Positions 18,909 through 27,003 of a stretch of DNA of 36,442 nucleotides are shown here, piece by piece. The DNA lies in contig VGSW01000015.1 of assembly GCA_016874915.1 (NCBI GenBank), positions 1 to 36,442 of the forward strand, given 5' to 3'. This DNA comes from Deltaproteobacteria bacterium (GTDB taxonomy: Bacteria; Desulfobacterota; Desulfobaccia; Desulfobaccales; 0-14-0-80-60-11). A program made the position numbers and the translations under genes. Each line of letters opens with the position of its first letter. Within the stretch, counting starts at the first letter, position 1. Below the pieces are notes generated by a model that saw only the letters and a program-made list of their open reading frames with translations, was not told the origin of the DNA and made no database searches.

Positions 18909-18985
18909 GTTGCCGGTTGCCAGTGACCAGTTGTCAGCAAAACCTCAAATAACCCCTCTGGCCACTGACCTCTCCCCACTGCTTA
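18909..18985. repeat. Inverted heptamer-array pair ending at the nitroreductase stop codon
   Basis: GTTGCCGGTTGCCAGTGACCAGTTGTCAGC ... CTGGCCACTGACCTCTCCCCACTGCTTA. Confidence 0.8.
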
Positions 18986-19651
18986 ATAATCCACCCAGGT
19001 GACGAACTTATCCAGCGGCTCTCGGTGGGTGCGGAAGGCGTTGGCCGGGGCCTGGGGGTCGGGATAGCCCAAGGCCAGGCCCACCACGATCTTTTGGCTT
19101 TCAGGGAGGTTCAGATGCCGCCGCACCAGGTCCGGGTACAGGGCCAGTTGGGCCTCGATGCAGGTCCCCAGTCCATGGGCATGGGCCGCCAGGCAGATGC
19201 CGTGGATGATTAAGCCCAGGTCCAGCATGGTGTAAGGCACCGTAAGCTCGCGGCTGAAGGTTACATAGATGATGGCCGGGGCGCCGAAGGCCCGGGTCAT
19301 ATTCACCAGGTGGGCAAACCTCCGGGCCTTGTCCTCCCGGGCAATGCCCATGGCGCCGAACAGCCCCGCGGCACAGGCCATATAGCGCTTTTGGCAGGCG
19401 TCCGGGAAAGTTTGGGGCATGGGCACGTCCGGGGCCGGCGGCGTCTTCTGCTCGAAGGCCGCCACCAGATCGGCCGTGAGACGCTTTACGGTATCGCCCC
19501 CCACCACCGCCAGTTCCCAGGGCTGGGTATTGCCCCAGGAGGGGGACCAGCGAGCCGCGTCCAGCACCTCAAGGAGCAATTTCCGGGGCACCGGGTCGGG
19601 CTTGTAGGCCCGGATGCTTTTTCTGGTTCTCAGACCTTCCAGCAGTTCCAT
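18983..19651 (-). CDS. Nitroreductase family protein
   Basis: LRTRKSIRAYKPDPVPRKLLLEVLDAARWSPSWGNTQPWELAVV; C-terminal LALGYPDPQAPANAFRTHREPLDKFV. Confidence 0.88.
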   Translation of the reverse strand: MELLEGLRTRKSIRAYKPDPVPRKLLLEVLDAARWSPSWGNTQPWELAVVGGDTVKRLTADLVAAFEQKTPPAPDVPMPQTFPDACQKRYMACAAGLFGAMGIAREDKARRFAHLVNMTRAFGAPAIIYVTFSRELTVPYTMLDLGLIIHGICLAAHAHGLGTCIEAQLALYPDLVRRHLNLPESQKIVVGLALGYPDPQAPANAFRTHREPLDKFVTWVDY

Positions 19652-19806
19652 AATTCACCTTCCCCATCTGGTCAATTAATGGCGCAAAAGCGCCGGGCCT
19701 CCCTTGTTTCCCCCGGCCTCCTGGGATATTAATATTCTCATCGAGGAGGAGCCTGTCAATTATTTTGTCGTCGTTGTCGGACCGATTTGAGGGTGGCCAA
19801 GGGATA

Positions 19807-19930
19807 GAAAGATTCAACCGCAAAAACACCAAGGGCCACAAAAATATAACTAGCGTCCCGGATTCCAGGACACCGGTTAACTAATTCCTTGGTAAAACTT
19901 TGTGTCCTTTGTGTCTTTGTGGTAAATTTT
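19807..19930. repeat. Inverted pair of CACAAAGRCACAAAG/CTTTGTGTCCTTTGTG-type repeats
   Basis: AACCGCAAAAACACCAAGGGCCACAAAAA (19818-19847) versus TTTGTGTCCTTTGTGTCTTTGTGGT (~19898-19922). Confidence 0.6.
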
Positions 19931-19961
19931 TTATGTAAAAGAGATTTTTACCCGAACACGT

Positions 19962-20942
19962 TTGGAAAATGGAGGCCTCATGGGCGCACCCTGGCAGATT
20001 GTGGCATTTCCTTTGATCCTGCCCTGGCGGGAGGAATTCTGGACCTTGCCCCTTTATTTCCCGGATTTGAAGGTGGGAGTGGTAAAGGGGTGGCCCCCCC
20101 AGATGCCTTACCAGGGCATGGAAATGCCGCCGGAAGCCCTGGCCCCGGCTACGGAACTTAAGCATTACCGTCCTGGAGACCTGCGCCAGTGGCATGCCTT
20201 TGGGGAGTTCCGCAAGTCTCAGGAGGATCTCGGCGATCTGATCCAACTCCTGCGCGGCTACGGCCAGGAGCCCGCAGAGGTGGCAGAGACGGCCCCATCC
20301 CCTTCTCCCCAAGCCTGGTCCCTGGCCTGGCAGTTGGAGAAAATAAGCGCCGATCAGGAGGCCCAACTCCGCCTGGTGGACCAGGGTCAGGACTGGCTGG
20401 CGGAAATTCTGAAGCCGGAACCGTGGGAGGACCAGCCCGCTTTCAATGTCCCCGGTGTGGAAGAAATGGTTGACCCGGAACTGGCCAAACTCCGCCACCG
20501 CCTCTGGCTTCGGGTTATGGCCCCCTATCTGGAGGGAGACTATGCCCCCTTGCTCCTGGGCCGCGCTTCCCGGTCGCTGTTTCTCACCTTAAAGGGCTGG
20601 CCCCGGTGGACCGGCCTCCAATGGGTGGAGCTGGCGCTGCCGGGTTGCCGGAGCGCCGAGGAGTTACGGGCGGCCGGCGGCGGCGCCACCCCCCCTCCCT
20701 GGCAATCGAAGTTTAAGGAGATGCTGGCCACCTGCCTCACGGCCACGGAGCAAGGTTTTCTGGAACTGCAAACTGCCGCTCTGCGCTTAAAAGAATTTTT
20801 GGCGGACGAAGTGGCGGCAAAGTGGCCCTCTACCCCGTACTGGACCTGGGATCTGGAAATCTGGATGCCCGGCGAGGAGAAGGAAGATGAAAGCCCGGTG
20901 CTCTGCTGGGCCGGCGCCGGCAAAGGCATACTGCCGGGATAA
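19962..20942 (+). CDS. Uncharacterised protein (Trp/Pro-rich, no recognised family)
   Basis: 326-aa ORF with consistent coding character; start could also be the ATG at 19980 (MGAPWQIVAFPLILPW). Confidence 0.7.
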   Translation: MENGGLMGAPWQIVAFPLILPWREEFWTLPLYFPDLKVGVVKGWPPQMPYQGMEMPPEALAPATELKHYRPGDLRQWHAFGEFRKSQEDLGDLIQLLRGYGQEPAEVAETAPSPSPQAWSLAWQLEKISADQEAQLRLVDQGQDWLAEILKPEPWEDQPAFNVPGVEEMVDPELAKLRHRLWLRVMAPYLEGDYAPLLLGRASRSLFLTLKGWPRWTGLQWVELALPGCRSAEELRAAGGGATPPPWQSKFKEMLATCLTATEQGFLELQTAALRLKEFLADEVAAKWPSTPYWTWDLEIWMPGEEKEDESPVLCWAGAGKGILPG

Positions 20943-20944
20943 GG

Positions 20945-21041
20945 CCAGTGACCAGTGGTCAGTGGTCAGTGGTCAGTTGCCGGGAGATGCTTTTTTGTTT
21001 TTACTGGCCACTGGCCACTGGCAACTGACCACTGGCAACTA
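20945..21041. repeat. Inverted heptamer-array pair between convergent genes (GGTCAGT / CTGGCCA)
   Basis: AGTGACCAGTGGTCAGTGGTCAGTGGTCAGTTGCC ... ACTGGCCACTGGCCACTGGCAACTGACCACTGGCAACTA. Confidence 0.93.
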
Positions 21042-22022
21042 AACATGCAGCTCCACCACGTCCCCTTCCCGCAGGAAATAGTCCCGCTGCACCCGCTGGC
21101 CCTCGAAGGTCTCCCGGCCCCAGACCCGGGCGAACTTGAAGTTCCGGGCCAGGTCCTGGTGAATGCGCTCCGCCAGCTCCATGATGGTGGTGCGGACTGG
21201 GATGACAAAGGGAGAATTGAAATTGGCCGCCTTTCCCGGCGCCCGGGTATAAACCCGCACCAGGTTCAAAATCTTATAAAGCTCGGCCCTGAAAGTCTGG
21301 AGGCCCTGGCCGGTGTGGGCGGACACCGCCAGGGTATGGAAATGCTCCCCTAGAAACTCCAGGTACAGTTCCATCTCCTCGGGGTCGGAGATCAGGTCGC
21401 TCTTGTTGAGGACGGCCAGGGTGGGCCGGGCGGCCGCATCGCTTGGAACTGCGCCGGCCCCCCGTTCCTGTAAGGTCAGCTTATAACCGGCCAGGACCGC
21501 TTTGACCTGCTCCACCTGGTAAAGGGGGTCTTCGGGGGGGGCCAGGACCAGGACCCAGGCGTCGGCCCGGCGGAGGAGATCCGGGAGCCAGGGGTCCAGC
21601 TGCTCGCCGCCCAGGGGCGGGGTGTCCACCAACTGCACCTGGATGTTTTCATACCGCATCATTCCCGCCAGGGGAATCCGGGTGGTGTAAGGGTAATCGG
21701 CGATTTGAGGCTGGGCCTTGGTAAGCGCCGCCAGGAGAGAGGATTTGCCGCTATTGGGGGGGCCCAGGAGGGTTACCTGGCCCACCCCTTCCTTGTCGAT
21801 GAGATAAGCCGGGGCCCGGCGGCCAGGCCCCTTGCCGCCCTTGCGCATCTCCTTGAACTGGGAGATGCGCTTGCGCAGGTCCGCCCGGAGCTTGTCCGTG
21901 CCTTTGTGCTTGGGCATGATGGCCAGCATCTCTTCCAGGTAGCGGAGCTTTTCACTGGCGGACCTGGCCTGCCGGTATAGTTTTTCCACCTCAAAGTACT
22001 GGGGCGGAAGGTTGGCCGGCAT
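21039..22022 (-). CDS. OBG/DRG-like GTPase with C-terminal TGS domain
   Basis: G1 LLGPPNSGKSSLLAAL, G3 DTPPLGGE, G4 LNKSD, C-terminal TGS-like VWGRETFEGQRVQRDYFLREGDVVELHV; start at MPANLPPQYFEVEKLYRQA. Confidence 0.88.
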   Translation of the reverse strand: MPANLPPQYFEVEKLYRQARSASEKLRYLEEMLAIMPKHKGTDKLRADLRKRISQFKEMRKGGKGPGRRAPAYLIDKEGVGQVTLLGPPNSGKSSLLAALTKAQPQIADYPYTTRIPLAGMMRYENIQVQLVDTPPLGGEQLDPWLPDLLRRADAWVLVLAPPEDPLYQVEQVKAVLAGYKLTLQERGAGAVPSDAAARPTLAVLNKSDLISDPEEMELYLEFLGEHFHTLAVSAHTGQGLQTFRAELYKILNLVRVYTRAPGKAANFNSPFVIPVRTTIMELAERIHQDLARNFKFARVWGRETFEGQRVQRDYFLREGDVVELHV

Positions 22023-22059
22023 TGAACTCTCCGGGTTACTTATCCAGTTGGCCGGGTGG

Positions 22060-22281
22060 TTACGCGGTCTCGGTTTTCCCGGGAAGGGCCAGCAAGGTCC
22101 CCACCGGTGCAATCTTCCCGGCTGCGATCTCCCGCAGGGCCATCACTATTTCTTTATTGTCGCCCTTTACCAGAACCGGCGCGCCCCGGTACAGCTGGCG
22201 CACCCGCTTGGCGGCCAGGTGCACCAAACCGAAGCGGGTGGGCACTTGCTCCAGGCAGTCTTCAATGGTAACGCGGGCCAT
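22060..22281 (-). CDS. rpoZ: RNA polymerase omega subunit
   Basis: [57 protein letters not shown]. Confidence 0.9.
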   Translation of the reverse strand: MARVTIEDCLEQVPTRFGLVHLAAKRVRQLYRGAPVLVKGDNKEIVMALREIAAGKIAPVGTLLALPGKTETA

Positions 22282-22292
22282 TGGGCCTCCTT

Positions 22293-22322
22293 ATCAGGTT
22301 TCAGGTTGCAGGTTTCAGGTTA
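22293..22322 (+). repeat. Heptamer array TTTCAGG-type
   Basis: ATCAGGTTTCAGGTTGCAGGTTTCAGGTT. Confidence 0.85.
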
Positions 22323-22518
22323 TTACCCGTGGCCGGCATGAGCCGACTTCTTTCTGTGGAAACCCGAAGTTTCATGAATAAGTTATCATAAATAAGGACA
22401 TTCTGGCAATATTGAGATTTTTGGAGGAGAATTCCTAGCGATTGGGCCAGTATTGGCAGTCCAGAGATGCCGTAGAATTATTAGGGGGCATTAAATTAGT
22501 CACACCATGAATGGTCTC

Positions 22519-22546
22519 TGTCGGGGCGGTTCGCAAACCGCCCTTA
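22519..22546. repeat. REP-like palindrome GTCGGGGCGGTTCGCAAACCGCCCTTAC
   Basis: Inverted repeat; relative at 34089-34115 (GTAGGGACGGTTGGCGAACCGCACCTAC). Confidence 0.6.
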
Positions 22547-22615
22547 CGGAAAGGGCAACCTATTTTGTGCTCCCATTAATAATTGGGAAGTTACTGAAAC
22601 CCAGCACCTTAATTA

Positions 22616-22659
22616 AACCTGAAACCTGACACCTAAAACCTGACACCTGACACCTGACG
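22616..22659 (-). repeat. Heptamer array ACCTGAC-type directly abutting the dinB ATG
   Basis: ACCTGAAACCTGACACCTAAAACCTGACACCTGACACCTGACG then ATG. Confidence 0.92.
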
Positions 22660-23736
22660 ATGCGCATCATCGGCCATCTGGACATGGACGCTTTCTTTGC
22701 CGCGGTGGAGGAGCTGGACCACCCGGAGTTCCGGGGACTGCCCCTGGTGGTGGGGGCTGACCCCGCCGGGGGACGGGGCCGGGGGGTGGTGTCCACCGCC
22801 AATTATCTGGCCCGACGCTACGGCATCCATTCCGCCATGCCCATCACCCGGGCCTGGCGGGCTTCGGAAACCGCCAGGCGCCGGGGTGAGCCCCCGGTGG
22901 TCTTTGTGCGCCCCCGCTTCCGGCGCTACTCCGAAATCTCCCGGCGCATCATGACCATCCTGCGCCGCCATTCCCCCCTGGTGGAAGAAGGCGGCATTGA
23001 CGAAGCCTATTTCGAGTTGAGTTCTACGGGCTCATACGAGGAAGCCGCGGCCCTCTGCCGGAAAATCAAAGCAGAGATCAAAGCCCAGGAGCAACTTACA
23101 GCCTCGGTGGGCATCGGGCCTAACAAGATGGTGGCCAAGATCGCTTCGGATTTTAAGAAGCCCGACGGCCTCACGGTGGTCACCCCGGAGGCCGCGGAAG
23201 ACTTCCTGGCGCCCTTGCCGGTGCGGAAGATTCCTGGCATCGGTCCTAAAACCGAGGGATTCCTGGCCCGCCAGGGGGTGAAAATTGTGGCGGACCTGAA
23301 GCGCTTCTCGCCTCCGGAGTTGGAAAAGATGCTGGGGAAGTGGGGGTTAGCCCTCTACGAGAAGGTCCGGGGCCGCAGCAGCGCCGTCTTGGTGGAGGAA
23401 TGGGAACCCAAATCCGTGGGGGAACAGGAGACTTTCGGCCAGGACACCCTGGATCTGGCCTTTATCTTTGAGCGACTCTGGGATCTGTGCCAGGGCGTCT
23501 GGCGGCGCTTGCAGGCCGAAGGCTTCCAAACCTACCGCACCGTGGTGGTGACGGTGCGCTTCGCCGACTTCGACACCCATTCCCGGGCCTATACTCTGCC
23601 CTACCCTACCCAGTCCCGGCGCACCCTGGTCTTTGAAGCCATGCGGCTCTTGATGCCCTTTTTGGACCGCCGGGAAAACCCCCGGCGCAAACTGATCCGG
23701 CTCATCGGGGTGCGGGTGGAAAAAATCGGGAAGTAA
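22660..23736 (+). CDS. dinB: DNA polymerase IV (Y-family)
   Basis: HLDMDAFFAAVEELDHPEFRGLPLVVG, EGGIDEAYFELS, ASVGIGPNKMVAKIASDFKKPDGLTVV. Confidence 0.95.
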   Translation: MRIIGHLDMDAFFAAVEELDHPEFRGLPLVVGADPAGGRGRGVVSTANYLARRYGIHSAMPITRAWRASETARRRGEPPVVFVRPRFRRYSEISRRIMTILRRHSPLVEEGGIDEAYFELSSTGSYEEAAALCRKIKAEIKAQEQLTASVGIGPNKMVAKIASDFKKPDGLTVVTPEAAEDFLAPLPVRKIPGIGPKTEGFLARQGVKIVADLKRFSPPELEKMLGKWGLALYEKVRGRSSAVLVEEWEPKSVGEQETFGQDTLDLAFIFERLWDLCQGVWRRLQAEGFQTYRTVVVTVRFADFDTHSRAYTLPYPTQSRRTLVFEAMRLLMPFLDRRENPRRKLIRLIGVRVEKIGK

Positions 23737-23795
23737 TCCACAGATTACGCAGTATATATTTAAAATAATATATAATTTTAAATAATAAAAAGCCT

Positions 23796-24239
23796 ATGCC
23801 GAAAACAGATATTTCCATTTTAGTTAAAAGCCTTCGCCGGCGTCTGGCCCTGACCCAGGAGCAGTTTGCCCGGGAAGTGGGAATCACTTTCAGCACGGTC
23901 AATCAGTGGGAAAACGGCCGCCGGCGTCCCCAGCCTTTTCTTCTAAACCGTCTGCGGGAGATGGAAGCGGCCCTGGAATCCCCCCGGGGCGGCTTAACTT
24001 CGGCTGCAGCCCGGGCCTTCCAGGACCGGTGGCAAATGGTGAATAAGGCGGAACGCCAAGAACTGCGAGCTGCCACCCTGGCCCGGAAGCTGAAGCAGCT
24101 AGCCGCGCTGCTGGCCTCCATCCCCGCCCTGAAACCTGACCACGAGGCCAGAGAAGAGGAAGAAGCCCAGGTCAGGCGGCAATGGGCCAGGCTCAGGCAG
24201 GTTTATCATGCAGGCACACACAACTCCCACACCCCTTGA
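23796..24239 (+). CDS. XRE-like HTH protein with C-terminal helical domain
   Basis: LRRRLALTQEQFAREVGITFSTVNQWENGRRRPQPFLLNRL HTH; C-terminal charged helical region; overlaps next ORF by 32 nt. Confidence 0.8.
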   Translation: MPKTDISILVKSLRRRLALTQEQFAREVGITFSTVNQWENGRRRPQPFLLNRLREMEAALESPRGGLTSAAARAFQDRWQMVNKAERQELRAATLARKLKQLAALLASIPALKPDHEAREEEEAQVRRQWARLRQVYHAGTHNSHTP

Positions 24240-24804
24240 AGCCATCCTTCAAGACCTGGCGGGCTGGCTTGAATCCCGCCGGGTCCCGTGGGTCCTGGTG
24301 GGCGGCATTGCCGCCTCTTTTCTGGGCAGGCCCCGGTTTACCCGGGACTTGGATGTCCTGGTGCTGCTGCCAGAGAGAGATTGGGAGGGTTTTGGGGATT
24401 CAGGAGCGACCTATGGTTTTCTTCCCCGGCTATCCGACGCCCTGGCCTTTGCCCGTAAAACCAGGGTTCTCCTAATGCGGCATCAGCCCACGGACTTCGA
24501 CCTGGACCTTATTTTCGGGTCCCTGCCCTTCGAACAAGAAACGGTGGCCCGGGCTAAATGGAAAACCATGGGAAAAGCCAGGGTGCCATTGCCCACTCCC
24601 GAGGACCTGATAATATTGAAAGCAGTGGCCCGGCGCCCTCAGGATCTGATGGATATTGAAGGGATTCTGGACGCCCACCCGAAGCTTAACCGCCGCCGGA
24701 TAAGGCAGTGGCTGGAAGAATTCGCCGCGGCCCTGGAACAGCCGGAACTCTTAAAAAATTGGGAAACCCTGCTCTCCCGGCGAAGGCTGAAGCCAAAGAA
24801 ATAG
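24208..24804 (+). CDS. Nucleotidyltransferase-fold protein (AbiEii/DUF6036-like)
   Basis: WVLVGGIAASFLGRPRFTRDLDVLVLLP (GG-xxAS ... RxTxDLDVLV); TPEDLIILKAVARRPQDLMDIEGIL. Confidence 0.8.
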   Translation: MQAHTTPTPLEAILQDLAGWLESRRVPWVLVGGIAASFLGRPRFTRDLDVLVLLPERDWEGFGDSGATYGFLPRLSDALAFARKTRVLLMRHQPTDFDLDLIFGSLPFEQETVARAKWKTMGKARVPLPTPEDLIILKAVARRPQDLMDIEGILDAHPKLNRRRIRQWLEEFAAALEQPELLKNWETLLSRRRLKPKK

Positions 24805-24912
24805 CCCCCTGTCGCCGCAACCCATCATATTTCCCCATTTTGCCTTTCGCCTTTCGTCTAAAATTTTCCCGCCCTTCTTTCGCGAACCGAAACTCCTCCC
24901 CATGATTTTGAT

Positions 24913-24951
24913 GGATTTGCCTCCCGCTTATTGATATAAGCAGTCAAATCC
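24913..24951 (+). promoter_or_regulatory. Candidate structured 5' leader upstream of the PurD-like gene (nested stems GGATTTG/CAAATCC and GCTTAT/ATAAGC)
   Basis: Two nested perfect inverted repeats read directly; no known riboswitch class recognised. Confidence 0.4.
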
Positions 24952-24985
24952 GGTGGGCGTAACGGCTTCAGGTGGGGGATAAGAA

Positions 24986-26488
24986 ATGACACAGGTGAAT
25001 ATCGGGTTCGTGGGCACCGACGGCCGCAGCTTCCTGGCCGCGCTGGAGACCAGCCGGGCTACCAGCGAGCTCTATCCCGGCGATTATCAAGGCTTCGTGG
25101 TCCGGGGCACCCCGGCCATGCCGACCTTCGCCCAAAAGATGGGCTGGCCCGTGGGTTTTCTTCCGGTGGCGGAAAATACCACCGGGGCCTTCGCCGCAGC
25201 TCTCATCGCGGCTTTTCAGAAAGAGGAACTGGACCTGGCCCTGATTATGCCGGAGCAGCTTATTTTCAACGGCCTGGTGGACCGTCTGAACGCCGCCGGC
25301 TTCGGCGATAAGGTCATCGGCCTGGATGAGAAGGCCGCGTTCATCGAAGGGGACAAAATCGCCTGCAAGCGTCTGTGCCGGGAGGCCGGCATCCCCATGG
25401 CCCCGGAGTGGACCGAAGTGGACGCCAAAGACTACCACTCCGTCCAGGGGGTCTGCCTGAATTATCTTCACGACTTCGGCGGCGCGGTGCTGAAATACCC
25501 TTACAGCGCCGGAGGCAAAGGCGCCCGGATCATTCTCAACACCTGGAAAATCCGGGACGTTTACGAGCTGTTGATAAACGACTATAAGGACGATTACGCC
25601 CGGTTATACGGCAAAAAAGGCCCCTGGCCCCTGCTTATCGAAGCCCGTATGTCCGGAGTGGAAATCAGCTTCACCATCTTCGTGGATCAAAACGGCCATT
25701 ACCAGATTCTGCCCACGGCCATGGACTACCCCGAGCGGTTTGAAGGGCCCCCGGGGATTGATAACCCCATCACCGGCGGCATGGGCTCCATCTCCCCCCA
25801 TCCCCTGGAGTCTCCGGAACTCCTGGCCCTGGCGGAGGAGACCATCGCCCGGCCCCTGATTGCCAAGATGAAGGAACGGGGTCTGCTGCGTCCCTGCGTC
25901 TTGTACCCCGGCTGCTTCGTGTCCTTTGACCGCGCCTTTAGACCCAGGGCCATCCGGGTCTGTGAAATCAACATCCGCCCTGGGGAACCGGAGTTTCAGC
26001 CGGTGGTCAAGCGCCTGCGCAACCTGGGGGCGCTCATCCAGGCCATGGCCCGGGGCAATCTGAATCAGGTATCCCCGGAAGTGCGGACTGACCAGATTTC
26101 CCTGTGCGTTGCCCTGGTCACCGGCCCCGGCGGCCCCAAGCAGCAGAAGGGCTACCCCTGGTCCCTCACCAAGGGGGAGCCGCTGCAAATGGACTTCGAC
26201 TACTTCGACAAAAAGAAGATCACCGTGGTGCCTTCAGCCATGGATTGCTCGGAAGAAGGCGGGTTCAAGTCCGACGGCTCCCGGGTGGCGTTCCTGGTGG
26301 CCAACGCCACGGTGAAGGAGGGCCACAAAAGGGGCCAAGTGGTGGAAACCCTGCGGGCCCGGATGCTCAGCGCCTTTGACAATGGGAAAATCCGGGTCAT
26401 TCCCCGGGAGAATCCTGGAGGCAACCGCCTGGCCCTGCGCCGGGACATCGGGCTGCACTACCAGAAAGCGGAGCTGCTGGGGGGGTAA
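24986..26488 (+). CDS. PurD-like (phosphoribosylamine-glycine ligase-like) ATP-grasp protein
   Basis: ATP-grasp features: GGAVLKYPYSAGGKGARIILN, LIEARMSGVEISFTIFVD, NPITGGMGSISPHP, EINIRPGEPEFQPV. Confidence 0.8.
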   Translation: MTQVNIGFVGTDGRSFLAALETSRATSELYPGDYQGFVVRGTPAMPTFAQKMGWPVGFLPVAENTTGAFAAALIAAFQKEELDLALIMPEQLIFNGLVDRLNAAGFGDKVIGLDEKAAFIEGDKIACKRLCREAGIPMAPEWTEVDAKDYHSVQGVCLNYLHDFGGAVLKYPYSAGGKGARIILNTWKIRDVYELLINDYKDDYARLYGKKGPWPLLIEARMSGVEISFTIFVDQNGHYQILPTAMDYPERFEGPPGIDNPITGGMGSISPHPLESPELLALAEETIARPLIAKMKERGLLRPCVLYPGCFVSFDRAFRPRAIRVCEINIRPGEPEFQPVVKRLRNLGALIQAMARGNLNQVSPEVRTDQISLCVALVTGPGGPKQQKGYPWSLTKGEPLQMDFDYFDKKKITVVPSAMDCSEEGGFKSDGSRVAFLVANATVKEGHKRGQVVETLRARMLSAFDNGKIRVIPRENPGGNRLALRRDIGLHYQKAELLGG

Positions 26489-26528
26489 CCGCAGGCAGGT
26501 GCGGGGGCAAGGGCGCAGGGGGACAGCA

Positions 26529-26674
26529 CCGTTTTCGGTTTTCGGTTAAATAAGCGAATTATCAATTACTTATATGTCAACCTAAGTGCATTTGAAAGCA
26601 GCCCCGGTATCACCTCTCCCCCAAATCGGGATTAATACCGTTTTCGGTTTTCGGTTTTCAGTTTTCGGTTAAAA
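26529..26674 (+). repeat. Two TTTTCGG heptamer arrays (26529-26551, 26638-26674)
   Basis: CGTTTTCGGTTTTCGGTTAAATAAG; CGTTTTCGGTTTTCGGTTTTCAGTTTTCGGTTAAAAG. Confidence 0.88.
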
Positions 26675-26724
26675 GAAATTGTATTATCAATAAGTTAGCC
26701 AAAGAATTTGTTGCATCTGAAACT

Positions 26725-26845
26725 GAACTTGTTATATTACTCGGAGCGGAAAATGGATTACGTTCACCCCCACCCCGCCCTCCCCCCTTAAGGGGGAGGG
26801 GGCAAAAGGAAGGAACTTCTTTAATGCTCCGAGTAATATAAGTTC
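26725..26845. repeat. MITE-like nested inverted repeat (~121 bp)
   Basis: Outer arms GAACTTGTTATATTACTCGGAGC / GCTCCGAGTAATATAAGTTC; inner CCCTCCCCCCTTAAGGGGGAGGG. Confidence 0.75.
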
Positions 26846-26893
26846 TCCGGTCCCCGGTCCCCGGTCTCCGGTCCCCGGTCTCCGGTCTCCGTC
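26844..26893 (+). repeat. Heptamer array CTCCGGT/CCCCGGT
   Basis: TCTCCGGTCCCCGGTCCCCGGTCTCCGGTCCCCGGTCTCCGGTCTCCG. Confidence 0.92.
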
Positions 26894-27003
26894 AGTACCT
26901 CCCTTTTCCAGGCGGCTCATTGGCCTTGTGTCTTCCGGTGCAAAGATGATATATGTCATAGGATAATTTTCCTCAAAAGGCCGGGCTTTTCTTAAATCTG
27001 TCC

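Noticed and set aside
26488-27003. Search for a livJ/K substrate-binding gene in the long gap before livH
   Set aside because: No ORF of suitable size or signal peptide; the gap consists of repeat elements.
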